A program made the position numbers and the translations under genes. A DNA stretch of 64,000 bases, from positions 1 to 64,000 of the forward strand of contig JADCIX010000005.1 in assembly GCA_020247545.1 (NCBI GenBank), written 5' to 3'. How positions within the stretch are numbered: the stretch's first letter is position 1; each line of letters begins with the position of its first letter. Shown here one piece after another: positions 18,120 to 27,314 of this stretch. Origin of the DNA: Rhodocyclaceae bacterium. GTDB taxonomy: Bacteria > Pseudomonadota > Gammaproteobacteria > Burkholderiales > Usitatibacteraceae. The notes beneath the pieces were generated by a model. That model had not been told where the DNA came from, made no database searches, and was given only the letters and a program-made list of their open reading frames with translations.

Positions 18120-21100
18120 CTACGCCGCCGCGCGAATCCGAATCTCACGCGTCACTTCACCACTGCGAAACTTCGCCAGCAATTCCGCCCAGCGTGTTTT
18201 GGCATCAACCAAGTGTGCATGTTTGACGTGACCAAACCCGCGGATGTGTTCTGGTATAGAGGCCAGATCCACAGCCGTCTCGTAGTTCACCACCGTCACA
18301 TCGCGCAGTAACTCATCCACCAGCGCTTCGTAGTCAGCAATCAACTGCCGCTCAGTCTTGCGCTCTTCGGTATAGCCAAATAGGTCCAGCGCAGTACCGC
18401 GTAAGCCTTTGAACTTTGCCAAGACGTTAAATGCCGTCATCATCCACGGGCCATACACTTTCTTACGCGGCTCTCCGGTGGTCGGATCGCCTACAGACAT
18501 CACCGGCGGCGCTAAATGGAAAGTCAGTTTGTAGTCGCCTTCAAACTGATCGGCAACTTTCTTCTGAAATCTCATATCCGAATACAGGCGTGCCACCTCA
18601 TACTCGTCCTTATACGCCAGCACCTTGAAGTAGTAGCGCGCCACCGCGGCGCTAAGCGCTTTTTTGCCGGCGAACTTCTGCGCCTCAACGTCCGCAACAC
18701 GTTTGACCAGCGCCGCATAACGCTCTGCGTAAGCCACGTTCTGGTAACCGGTCAAGAATTCCTCGCGCCGCGCAACCATTTCGTCAACGGACTCCGACAA
18801 CTTGTAGATGCCGCTGATGGGCTCGACTGGAAAAGCCACTTTCTTTACCGCTGCAATATCGACGGCAGCGCGTCTACCCCAATCAAAGGCTTGTTTGTTC
18901 TTCTCAACAGCCGCCCCGTTTAGCTCGATCGCGCGAAGAATTGATGCTGCAGACACGGGAATCAAGCCGATTTGATAACCATAACCCATCACAAACGGGT
19001 TGGTAAAAATAGCGTCTCCCATCAACGCGGTGGTGATGCCGGTGGCGTCGACAAACTCGACCGCCGCCATGGTCTCGCGCAACGTCGCTTCGAGTTCCGT
19101 CACGGGGATATGCAGATCCGGCTTCTTGGTGAATTCTCCGGTCGTTGAGACTTCGGCATTCACCACACCACGTGTGAGATTGGCCTGCATTTTGGCAATC
19201 GCCTCGTCTGAAGTCGAGACGATCATATCGCAGCCGAGCAACGCGTTAGCCTCACCCGCCGCGATACGCACGGCAAAAATGTCTTCCGGCGACTTAGCGA
19301 TGCGAACGTGTGTGTAAACGCTGCCGCCCTTCTGTGCCAAACCGGTCATGTCGAGTACCGCGACACCTTTGTTTTCGAGGTGTGCGGCCATGCCCAACAG
19401 CGCACCGATGGTAACTACCCCGGTGCCGCCAACACCAGTGACCAGAATGCCCCATGGTGAATCAAGCGATGGCAACACCGGTTCGGGGAGTGCGTTAAGC
19501 ACCTCTTGTACCACCGGCTTCTTCTTGCGTAACTGTCCACCCTCGACGGTCACAAACGAAGGACAAAAGCCCTTTACACATGAAAAATCTTTGTTACATG
19601 ACGACTGGTCAATTGCGCGTTTGCGACCGAACTCGGTCTCCACCGGTATCACCGACAGACAGTTCGATTTTTTGCCGCAGTCGCCACAGCCCTCACAAAC
19701 GAGGTCGTTGATCACTACGCGCTTCTGCGGGTCGGGAAAAGTGCCACGCTTGCGGCGGCGGCGTTTTTCTGCAGCGCATGTTTGGTCGTAGACCAAGATA
19801 GTCACCCCGTCAATTTCACGCAATTCGCGCTGCACCTGCTCGAGTTCATCGCGATGATGCACCGTAACGCCAGGAGCAAAGTTTGCTGTAGCCGGGTATT
19901 TCTCCGGCTCGTCCGTTACCACCACAATGCGCCCGACACCTTCTGCGTATACTTGCTGCGTGATCTGCGGTACGTTTAGGGGGCCATCAACCGGCTGACC
20001 ACCCGTCATGGCCACCGCGTCGTTGAACAGAATCTTGTAGGTGATGTTTACCTTCGCCGCCACCGCCGCACGAATGGCCAACAATCCTGAATGAAAATAC
20101 GTACCGTCACCAAGATTTGCAAACACGTGTTTGGTTTCGGTGAACGGCGCGATACCCGCCCACGGCACACCTTCGCCGCCCATCTGCGTGAAGGTCATGG
20201 TCTCTTCAGGACGAATCCATGTTGCCATATAGTGGCAACCGATCCCGGCCAGCGCTTTGGAACCGTCCGGCACACGGGTACTGGTGTTATGCGGACAACC
20301 GGAGCAGAAATACGGAATACGCGTCACCTTAGATCGGGGGCGCGCAAGTGCGGCCTCCTTGTCCTCGATAAATTTGAGGCGCGCTTCAACAATTGTCGAC
20401 GTGTAGAACTTAGCGATTCGTTTGGCGATCACCCTCGCGATCATCGCCGGTGTCAGTTCCCCCGCTGCCGGTAACAACCACGGACTGCGGTGGGTTTCCC
20501 ACTCGCCGTGTTCGTCGTATTTACCCACCACGCGTGGCCGAACGTCATCCCGCCAGTTATACAGTTGCTCTTTGAGCTGGTATTCGATCAGTTGGCGCTT
20601 TTCTTCCACCACCAGTACCTCGTCAAGTCCGCTGGCAAATTCGCGGACTGCGGTCGGCTCGAGTGGCCACGGCATTGCTACTTTCATCACCCGCAGCCCT
20701 ATTTCAGCCGCATGGCGCGCATCGATACCCAAATCTTCCAGCGCCTGCATCGTATCAAGATAACTTTTCCCGGAAGCGATGATGCCGAGCTTTGGTTCGC
20801 GAGAATCGATGGTCACTCGATTGAGCTTGTTCACACGCGCATAGGCGAGTGCTGCGTATATCTTGTCGTGCTGTAGACGTAGTTCCTGTTCGAGCGGCAC
20901 GTCGGGCCAACGAATGTGCACGCCGCCTGAAGAAAGATCGATATCGTCCGGCAACACCACTCTTGGCGAATCAATGTCCAGATTCACGGAAGCAGATGCG
21001 TCCACCGTATCCGAGACACATTTCAGGGCAACGTAGCAACCGGAGTAACGCGACATGGCAAAACCGTGCAATCCCAACTCTATGATGTCGGCTACTCCGG

Positions 21101-21680
21101 TCGGGTAAAGCACCGGGATCATCGCGGCATCAAAGGCGTGTTCAGACTGGTGGGGCAACGTTGACGACTTACAGGCGTGATCATCCCCGGCAATCAGCAA
21201 CACCCCGCCGTATTTGGATGTACCAGCCGCATTGGCGTGTTTAAACACATCCCCCGAGCGGTCCACCCCCGGACCTTTGCCGTACCAAATGCCAAACACA
21301 CCGTCGTACTTTGCGCCGGCGAAAAGCCCGACCTGCTGTGAACCCCAGACAGCCGTTGCGGCTAACTCTTCATTCACACCCGGCGTGAAAAAAACGTGTT
21401 TCTCTTTGAGGAATTTTTTTGCTTTCCACAGGGCTTGATCGTATGCGCCGAGTGGTGAACCGCGGTACCCCGAAATGAACCCTGCGGTGTTAAGGCCAGC
21501 GGCGAGATCACGCTGGCGCTGAATCATCGGCAGCCGCACCAGTGCCTGGGTGCCGGTCAGGTAGACACGGCCATGGTCAAGCAGGTATTTGTCATCGAGG
21601 GTGGTAGTGGCGACTGAGGCTGAGGCGGAAGATGCGGCCGCCTCGGTGAGCCCGGCAGCAGGGGATGGAACAGCGGACAT
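18120..21680 (-). CDS. Fused indolepyruvate:ferredoxin oxidoreductase
   Basis: An 1186-residue single-chain enzyme of the large IOR type, which oxidatively decarboxylates aryl or branched 2-oxo acids to acyl-CoA. Order: an N-terminal pyrimidine-binding part (FISGYRGSPLGAYDQAL), a thiamine diphosphate domain (PYFCSGCPHNTST, NLGDGTYFHSG, NDAVAMTGGQ), a cysteine-rich cluster for Fe-S (VCEGCGDCGKKSNCLSV and CNKDFSCVKGFCPSF), and the gamma-type domain (GILVTGVGGTGVVTIGALLG) with a C-terminal extension. The ATG at 21680 has GAGGAG seven bases upstream; a TTG five codons earlier is less likely. Transcribed alone. Confidence 0.93.
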   Translation of the reverse strand: MSAVPSPAAGLTEAAASSASASVATTTLDDKYLLDHGRVYLTGTQALVRLPMIQRQRDLAAGLNTAGFISGYRGSPLGAYDQALWKAKKFLKEKHVFFTPGVNEELAATAVWGSQQVGLFAGAKYDGVFGIWYGKGPGVDRSGDVFKHANAAGTSKYGGVLLIAGDDHACKSSTLPHQSEHAFDAAMIPVLYPTGVADIIELGLHGFAMSRYSGCYVALKCVSDTVDASASVNLDIDSPRVVLPDDIDLSSGGVHIRWPDVPLEQELRLQHDKIYAALAYARVNKLNRVTIDSREPKLGIIASGKSYLDTMQALEDLGIDARHAAEIGLRVMKVAMPWPLEPTAVREFASGLDEVLVVEEKRQLIEYQLKEQLYNWRDDVRPRVVGKYDEHGEWETHRSPWLLPAAGELTPAMIARVIAKRIAKFYTSTIVEARLKFIEDKEAALARPRSKVTRIPYFCSGCPHNTSTRVPDGSKALAGIGCHYMATWIRPEETMTFTQMGGEGVPWAGIAPFTETKHVFANLGDGTYFHSGLLAIRAAVAAKVNITYKILFNDAVAMTGGQPVDGPLNVPQITQQVYAEGVGRIVVVTDEPEKYPATANFAPGVTVHHRDELEQVQRELREIDGVTILVYDQTCAAEKRRRRKRGTFPDPQKRVVINDLVCEGCGDCGKKSNCLSVIPVETEFGRKRAIDQSSCNKDFSCVKGFCPSFVTVEGGQLRKKKPVVQEVLNALPEPVLPSLDSPWGILVTGVGGTGVVTIGALLGMAAHLENKGVAVLDMTGLAQKGGSVYTHVRIAKSPEDIFAVRIAAGEANALLGCDMIVSTSDEAIAKMQANLTRGVVNAEVSTTGEFTKKPDLHIPVTELEATLRETMAAVEFVDATGITTALMGDAIFTNPFVMGYGYQIGLIPVSAASILRAIELNGAAVEKNKQAFDWGRRAAVDIAAVKKVAFPVEPISGIYKLSESVDEMVARREEFLTGYQNVAYAERYAALVKRVADVEAQKFAGKKALSAAVARYYFKVLAYKDEYEVARLYSDMRFQKKVADQFEGDYKLTFHLAPPVMSVGDPTTGEPRKKVYGPWMMTAFNVLAKFKGLRGTALDLFGYTEERKTERQLIADYEALVDELLRDVTVVNYETAVDLASIPEHIRGFGHVKHAHLVDAKTRWAELLAKFRSGEVTREIRIRAAA

Positions 21681-21913
21681 CGACGAACTCCTCAAATCGT
21701 GTTTTCGGTGGCTTTCGTGGCGGATCGATGATTTTTGGCAAGATTTTTTAGTCTGATGCCAAAGCTTGACCCAAACCCAGCCTCTGGGCGTGATTGTGTC
21801 ACAGCCAAAACGGGCGGGCGAAGTTTACCCGATTTCAACCATCCGCTAAGGAGGATTTTCAATAACCAGCCACAACCGCAATCGGAGAGATGCGCGTGCC
21901 GAGCAGAAGGGCA

Positions 21914-23911
21914 TCAAGGAAGCGTGATGGTAAACAAAATCTGCTGTAGCGGCGCAATACGCTTGCCAAATACTTTGCCGTCCCTCGCACATACGTAGAC
22001 TTCCTGAGGCGTGTAAAACTTGCAGTACATTGCCCCGAATAAATACCCGGCGGGATTGGGCGGGTAAAGCAATGCCGGATAACGCTCCTCCAATTCGCTC
22101 ATGGCGCGCTCCTCGCGCGCAAAGTCGGCACGGAAATCAACGGCGTCGACGCGCTTAACCGGACACACGTCCGCCAGCATGCGCGTCGCCGCAGTCCCCG
22201 GTGCCCCCACCTTCTCAAAGCGTTCGACCACCGGTTGGCAGCTTGCGGGATCGATCAACGCGAGTCCGTAGGCGCGCAACTGTCGGCTAAGCGCATTACG
22301 CCACTCGGCATTTGCCGGGTCCGCAAAGCCAAGCTCGCGTCGTTCCAGCACCGCAAACATCGGTCCGTCGTGTGCTTGAATTTGCCTGTTGAGCACCTTG
22401 CCGATGTAACGATCCGGTCGGGTGTTTTCGTAGCCATCAAGATTGAGAAAGCGCGCGGTCGGATCGAGCTGTGGGACAAGCCCCGACCATGAACGTCGAT
22501 CACCGTAGGCAAGTGACACATACATCCCGCCAGGTTGGTTATACGCGGCGGGGAGCGAGACTTGTGACCACGGACCAATGTGCGCCTCACGATCCCACCT
22601 GGGGAGCGGACTCACAATAAGCGTCGCCAACAGCTGGACAAATGCAACCAATGCCAGCGCGGCGACCGCCGACGAAAGTTGGTCGGTTATCTGCCGCAGC
22701 AGAATAAAAATGCCCACCGGCACAAGCAGATGCAGCGGCAGCGCATAACGCCCATTGCCGATCGTCAATATCCACGCAAGATAACCCACCATGACAAACG
22801 CAACAATCTGCAAATCCACGCGCCCCATCGTCCGCTGGTTGCCAACTTGACTTTCCAGTCTCGAGGCATTGCTTTGCATCAGCCTGGGTTTCACAATCCG
22901 CCAGACAAGCAACGCCAGCACCAGCGCAAAACACAGGTAACGTGGATCAATCACCGTAATTTCGGCGCTGACAAACGGCGCGTCCTCCAGCATTCGCACC
23001 GGAGCCAACACAATCGAGCTCCAGTCCCACGTTTTGAATCGGTGATTCACCACGGCGTGCGGGGCGTACAAGGCAGATTGAAACCACGGATTAAAGAAAG
23101 GAAAAAACGGATTCCCCGTTTCGACAAACACTCGCCAGTAATGCACTACCCCGCCGGCAATTAATCCGATCGCGGTACCCAAAAGGTATGACCCAATCAA
23201 GCGAAGTTTTGAGCGGCTGAAAAAAAACGCGGGTAGGGCGAACCCAACAACAATGCCTGCCGCCAAAAATGCCATCGGCAATTTCCAGAGAAATGCGGTA
23301 GTCAGGAGCGCCGCGCCAGCTCCGGCATCAACAAGTCCGGCTTTGCGCGGCGTGGTACTTACCCTTTGGGCATCGTGGCGCAGCAGAAAATACACGCCCC
23401 ATAATGCCGGCACGGTCGCCACCATCTCGGACAAACTAGTGCCAAGGCCGGCGATAAACAGCGGGTGGAGTCCGGCGACGGCGACAACCAACAAAACAAC
23501 ACCAATGCGCAACTCAATCGGTTCGCCCCTTGTCAGCAACTTGCAAATTTCGGCAACAGCAATCAGCGACGCGCCTTGCAACACGCCAAGCAACGCCGCG
23601 CCAATGGCCGAGGACATCCCGCTCGCTACGACTGCGTAGAACGGCAGGAACGGTATCGGGTTGATGTAGCTCTGGATGTTTGCCGCAAAGATATCCAAGA
23701 ACAATCGGTCGTGGATAAAGGCGTGAGCGACATAAACGTGATAGTTGAGTTGATCCCAGTTGACATCCTTCCCCGGCGCGGCTGCGGCCCATGCGCAGCA
23801 AATCAGCATGGTGAGATAGATCAGCCGCCAGCAGGCAGACTCATTGCGTTCGAGCAGCTCAACAGCCGGGCTCAAAATGGCATTACCTGAGGGTTGAAAG
23901 CGCTCAATCAA
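21914..23911 (-). CDS. Large polytopic membrane protein, GT-C glycosyltransferase-like
   Basis: A 665-residue inner-membrane protein with about ten hydrophobic segments between residues 30 and 440 and a soluble C-terminal domain of about 220 residues. The first periplasmic loop reads GKDVNWDQLNYHVYVAHAF, an acidic segment in the place where GT-C glycosyltransferases keep their catalytic Asp, and NPFFPFFNPWF resembles loops in that fold. I infer a lipid-linked-sugar transferase but the donor and acceptor are unknown and no polysaccharide genes are nearby. No close family name comes to mind. Confidence 0.7.
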   Translation of the reverse strand: MIERFQPSGNAILSPAVELLERNESACWRLIYLTMLICCAWAAAAPGKDVNWDQLNYHVYVAHAFIHDRLFLDIFAANIQSYINPIPFLPFYAVVASGMSSAIGAALLGVLQGASLIAVAEICKLLTRGEPIELRIGVVLLVVAVAGLHPLFIAGLGTSLSEMVATVPALWGVYFLLRHDAQRVSTTPRKAGLVDAGAGAALLTTAFLWKLPMAFLAAGIVVGFALPAFFFSRSKLRLIGSYLLGTAIGLIAGGVVHYWRVFVETGNPFFPFFNPWFQSALYAPHAVVNHRFKTWDWSSIVLAPVRMLEDAPFVSAEITVIDPRYLCFALVLALLVWRIVKPRLMQSNASRLESQVGNQRTMGRVDLQIVAFVMVGYLAWILTIGNGRYALPLHLLVPVGIFILLRQITDQLSSAVAALALVAFVQLLATLIVSPLPRWDREAHIGPWSQVSLPAAYNQPGGMYVSLAYGDRRSWSGLVPQLDPTARFLNLDGYENTRPDRYIGKVLNRQIQAHDGPMFAVLERRELGFADPANAEWRNALSRQLRAYGLALIDPASCQPVVERFEKVGAPGTAATRMLADVCPVKRVDAVDFRADFAREERAMSELEERYPALLYPPNPAGYLFGAMYCKFYTPQEVYVCARDGKVFGKRIAPLQQILFTITLP

Positions 23912-24248
23912 GTCCCGCTCAAGTCTCGCATTGGATTATTGTCAGCGAAGAAAATCTTTACATTCCTATCTTTGCGTTCCTATATCAATCAGCGCGTATC
24001 CACATCTGCGGGAAAATGCTCAAGCGAATCCAGTACTGAATCGCCCGTATGCGCCGCATCTCTTCTTCAGGCTGCTTGGTAGTGGTAGGTCCGCTAACAA
24101 TTGCATGTGCAGATTTTCTGCACAATAGCAATCAATGGAGTTTACCGTGAATCAACTGTCCTCCGTTGGTCACATCAGCCTCCGCAATACACCGTGCTGC
24201 TAAACTGGGCGCTCTATAACCGCTTGCCTTTATGTGGGCGATACCCTC
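23912..24248. other. Intergenic region with a perfect palindrome
   Basis: About 335 bp between divergent genes. A perfect inverted repeat GTGCAGA-TTT-TCTGCAC lies at 24107-24123, next to TTGCAT (24101-24106). It could be an operator for the S41 protease gene. Nothing else recognisable. Confidence 0.5.
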
Positions 24249-25631
24249 ATGCCACGATTGCTACCATTGCCACGATCACCACGATTTGCCCATATTGTTT
24301 TGTCTATCGCGATGCTTAGCGCGACTGGTTGCTCAGTCCTCGACCCCAACCGCATCCTCACCCGCACAAGTGTGGCACCTCCCATACCGGTGACCCCGGT
24401 TCCCATGCCAGAGGATAATTTCCGACAGGCTGCAATTGATTTTGTCTGGACGACCGTTAATGAGCGTTATTACGACCCAAAGCTGAACGGCGTTGACTGG
24501 AAGGCGGTACGCACAAAGTATGAACCACAACTACTCAACACCAAAACGGATGATGAGTTTTGGGAGCTACTCGACAAGATGACCGGCGAGTTAAAGGATT
24601 CGCATACTCGCATCCACTCACCGAAGCTGGTGCAGCAGCAACGAAACAACGAATCACACAGCCTTGGTCTGGGGTTTATCGAGCTAGACGATACGATTGT
24701 GGTGACTTCTGTTCATCCCCAGTCAGATGCATGGTGGGCGGGCGTTCGCGTCGGCATGACAATCCGTGCCATCGAGGGCGAAGCCGCCCTCCCCCTTTAT
24801 CGTAAGTTGGTCGCCGAATCGCGCAACACCTCGACTCCCTGGGCACGCGCCCGTGGCGCGGTTCGCAAAATCAACGCTGGCGATATCGGTAGTGAGGTTT
24901 CGATGGAATTCGTTCGGTCGGACGGCGCGAGCCTGGATGTACGCATGAAACGGCGCAAATTCGCCGCGCTACCAGACTTCACGCCGCGCGTGCTGCCGTC
25001 CGGCTTCGGCTACATTCGTTTTTCTAACTTCCTCGGCAATCTTCAGAGTGGCATCGTTGCCGAAATTGAAAAGATGAAGGACACACCGGGAATGATCATT
25101 GACTTGCGCAATAACGGTGGCGGCTTGGGCGATATGTCGGCTAATCTGCTATCGCGTTTCTTCAAGGACAAACAAACCGGGATGAAGACATTGACCCGCA
25201 GCGGCAAACCAATTTCTATTTTCTTCTATCCCCTTACTAGGATGGAAGAAGAGATCGACGGCATCGGCGACAAAGCTTACACCAAACCTGTGGTCGTGTT
25301 GACCAACGAAAGTTCAGCATCGGCTGCCGAAATCTTCTCCAGCATGATGAAAGAAAGCAAACGCGCGACCTTGATCGGCCAGCGCACCTGCGGCTGCCTG
25401 CTGGGTTATTTCGGCTTGGCGGATGTACCCGGAGGCGCACAGATGGCCTACAGCGAAATCGGCTTCGTCACGAAGACGGGCGGACGCGTTGAAGGTGATG
25501 GTGTTATACCCGACATCGAAGTCAAAATGACGCGCGAAGACTATCTGTTGAATCGTGATCGTGTATTGGAGCGCGCCGTGGCTTTGCTGACCGAAAAAAC
25601 TGCGCCTGACAGCAAGCCACCGCCCACGTAG
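24249..25631 (+). CDS. S41 family (C-terminal processing-like) protease, lipoprotein
   Basis: A 460-residue peptidase with a lipoprotein signal (SIAMLSATGC, cysteine near residue 28; Ser follows, favouring the outer membrane). A helical N-terminal segment precedes a PDZ domain (about 120-210; GLGFIELDDTIVVTSVHP, VGMTIRAIEG) and the S41 core: GFGYIRFSNFLGN, MIIDLRNNGGG, and the nucleophile Ser in TNESSASAAEIF. Where CtpA has the catalytic lysine (GxxTxGKG), this protein reads GQRTCGCLLG. An ATG at 24249 is preferred over a GTG five codons earlier; neither has a strong ribosome site. Confidence 0.88.
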   Translation: MPRLLPLPRSPRFAHIVLSIAMLSATGCSVLDPNRILTRTSVAPPIPVTPVPMPEDNFRQAAIDFVWTTVNERYYDPKLNGVDWKAVRTKYEPQLLNTKTDDEFWELLDKMTGELKDSHTRIHSPKLVQQQRNNESHSLGLGFIELDDTIVVTSVHPQSDAWWAGVRVGMTIRAIEGEAALPLYRKLVAESRNTSTPWARARGAVRKINAGDIGSEVSMEFVRSDGASLDVRMKRRKFAALPDFTPRVLPSGFGYIRFSNFLGNLQSGIVAEIEKMKDTPGMIIDLRNNGGGLGDMSANLLSRFFKDKQTGMKTLTRSGKPISIFFYPLTRMEEEIDGIGDKAYTKPVVVLTNESSASAAEIFSSMMKESKRATLIGQRTCGCLLGYFGLADVPGGAQMAYSEIGFVTKTGGRVEGDGVIPDIEVKMTREDYLLNRDRVLERAVALLTEKTAPDSKPPPT

Positions 25632-25708
25632 GCGTTTAGTTGGAACATTTCCCGTCTGCTCCAAAGCGCGAGCAAGCTCTAAATAAGTTCATTTCAGAGC
25701 CAGACTAG

Positions 25709-25954
25709 CCTGAACATTTCATGGAAGCGCGTTCGAAAGCGGGCGAGTAGGTGAACAGGCGAGCGATTTTTTGCCTGACCGACCACAGCATAGCGGGATA
25801 TGCTTCGGCAGCAAGGTGGAACATTGCCGTCGAATCGCCCGCGAGCGAACCTGCCGCCCGCATCCACAGCAAGAGAGAAACGAGCCTAATTGGTTTGCCC
25901 ATCGCCCACAGGCAACCTCCTGCTAAGCAACCGGCGACCCATGAAATATTCAGG
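25709..25954. mobile_element. 246-bp inverted-repeat element (MITE-like or IS remnant)
   Basis: Ends are CCTGAACATTTCATGG (25709-25724) and CCATGAAATATTCAGG (25939-25954), inverted repeats of 16 bp with one mismatch. Both are flanked by CTAG (25705-25708 and 25955-25958), either a 4-bp target duplication or an extension of the palindrome. A minus-strand reading frame is open through the whole element; its translation (IRLVSLLLWMRAAGSLAGDS, HLAAEAYPAMLW) faintly recalls the C-terminus of IS1380-type transposases, with a stop codon just inside the end. I read it as an internally deleted insertion sequence. Confidence 0.7.
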
Positions 25955-26311
25955 CTAGGCGTGATCACAGAGATTTCGACGCTGCATCGCTTGATATGTC
26001 GGGACAATTTTTTGTGTGAGCCATGACCTCTGGCGACAAAACGCAATTGTTGAGAGTTTCCTCAAGTAAACCGAAATGGTGCCGAAATCACCGGTACGTC
26101 GCTGCTTTGCCGATTTGACCGGTGATTCATACTTCGTTTTGTCGCGTCGCCGCACACAGGTGCTGCCGACGATTCAAAGCACTGCGAGGCGGGTGTAATC
26201 CGGCCAGCCTATCGTTGATGAATCGTCGAAACGTAAAGCAGCACAACGCGCACCACAGTCAAGCAAGGGTAGAAATCGGCTTAAGCGGCTAAAGGCTGTC
26301 AGCGCGACTCA

Positions 26312-26342
26312 GAGGGCACCGGTGACGGTGCCCTTTGTCTTT
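26312..26342 (+). terminator. Orphan rho-independent terminator
   Basis: GGGCACCG (26314-26321) pairs perfectly with CGGTGCCC (26326-26333) around GTGA, followed by TTTGTCTTT. There is no gene on the plus strand in the preceding 600 bp, so it ends either a non-coding transcript or read-through from the S41 gene. Confidence 0.75.
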
Positions 26343-26384
26343 AGCGCATGAGCAACAGGGCATCACGCACATGCCACTCTGACC

Positions 26385-26830
26385 GCTCTGCAACAGCTCA
26401 TGGCCCCTTTCGAACAAGGGGCACCCGAAGGCGGCGAACGGGGGATTTTTGACATGTCTTTTACCTTGCGCTCCTGCAATGAATGGCAAAGCCAAGCAAA
26501 GTAAGTTCGCTTTGAGAAAATCCGACGCCAACGGGGGTCATTCAGTCGTCGTCACGTCCGCGCAGAAACGATACGCAACGATATGCGCCGGTGCCAGCCT
26601 ACAGCCAATCTCCAGCATGCGCTCGCCGGGCTTCAACCTGCATGCCGCAACCTCGGCAGCGGACTGCGAGCCGGATGACCAGACCAAACCAAACAACGGC
26701 CGCATCGCCGAGGAAATCCCCATATGCAACGCCTCTCCCTGTAGGTTAGAAAATTATTCGCGATCTCGCAGTTAACGGATGATCAGATCATCCACCGCGA
26801 CAAACGAATTGACTTCCTGTCTGGTGCGGT
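26385..26830 (-). pseudogene. Decayed class I SAM-dependent methyltransferase
   Basis: Minus-strand translation gives a recognisable methyltransferase broken several times. The frame ending at 26538 carries GISSAMRPLFGLVWSSGSQ and LKPGERMLEIGCRLA, the latter being SAM motif I (normally LEIGCGLA), then VAYRFCADVTTTE and a stop. A one-base shift continues the homology as PLASDFLKANLLCLALPF and later FERGHELLQ. Upstream in the first frame, two TAA codons interrupt VDDLIIR-*-LRDRE-*-FSNLQGEA where intact relatives would have glutamine. No start codon survives. Related intact proteins are annotated as nicotinamide-N-methyltransferase-like or plain methyltransferases. Confidence 0.8.
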
Positions 26831-27314
26831 AGCCTAGCATGGGCAGTGGCGCAGGGTTGGTTGAGGTCAACCAACCGGCACCGACGGGATGCCGCAGGAG
26901 GGGCCGAATTACTGCGGCGATGTGCGAGCCATCACATCACCGCCACGACACTACGCACTAATCTCGCAAGGCACATTGCCAGCACACAGAACAACACATC
27001 AAACCGCTGCTCGCAGCCGCGCACAGCAGGCAGCACGCAGTTTGAAACAGATGCAAGAAGATGCCGACTGTCCTTAATTCAGTATTCATTCATTTGCAAC
27101 TAGATTGCATAACTGGTCCTATCTATGTAAAATCTCACACAATTTTCGAGCAGCCCACGCGTGGCGTTGGTGCCGCAATGAGGGCGGGAGTCGCGTCGGT
27201 CCCAACGCACTCTCACTACTCGAACGCATTTGCCAAGTGCTGACATCAGTCTGCGCGACCGTTTGCCGAAACACCCGCTCCTCTTTCCTGTTCTCCACAG
27301 CCCCGCGACTTCCC

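Larger units (their letters stand above)
25632..27314. other. 1.7-kb region without an intact gene
   Basis: Contains the inverted-repeat element, the orphan terminator and the methyltransferase pseudogene listed separately. It also holds a 10-bp inverted repeat AATCACCGGT (26086-26095) / ACCGGTGATT (26118-26127) and, upstream of the TonB receptor gene, the small palindrome TGCAA-N5-TTGCA (27096-27110). The rest is unrecognised and probably decayed. Confidence 0.6.

Noticed and set aside
25705-26046. 113-codon minus-strand frame as a real gene
   Set aside because: Its second half is the inverted-repeat element, read through both terminal repeats; better explained as a transposase remnant.
26449-26775. 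108-codon plus-strand frame
   Set aside because: It is opposite the methyltransferase pseudogene, whose homology explains the sequence.
27080-27125. Fur box upstream of the TonB receptor gene
   Set aside because: The only palindrome is TGCAA-N5-TTGCA, which does not resemble the GATAAT-type Fur consensus.
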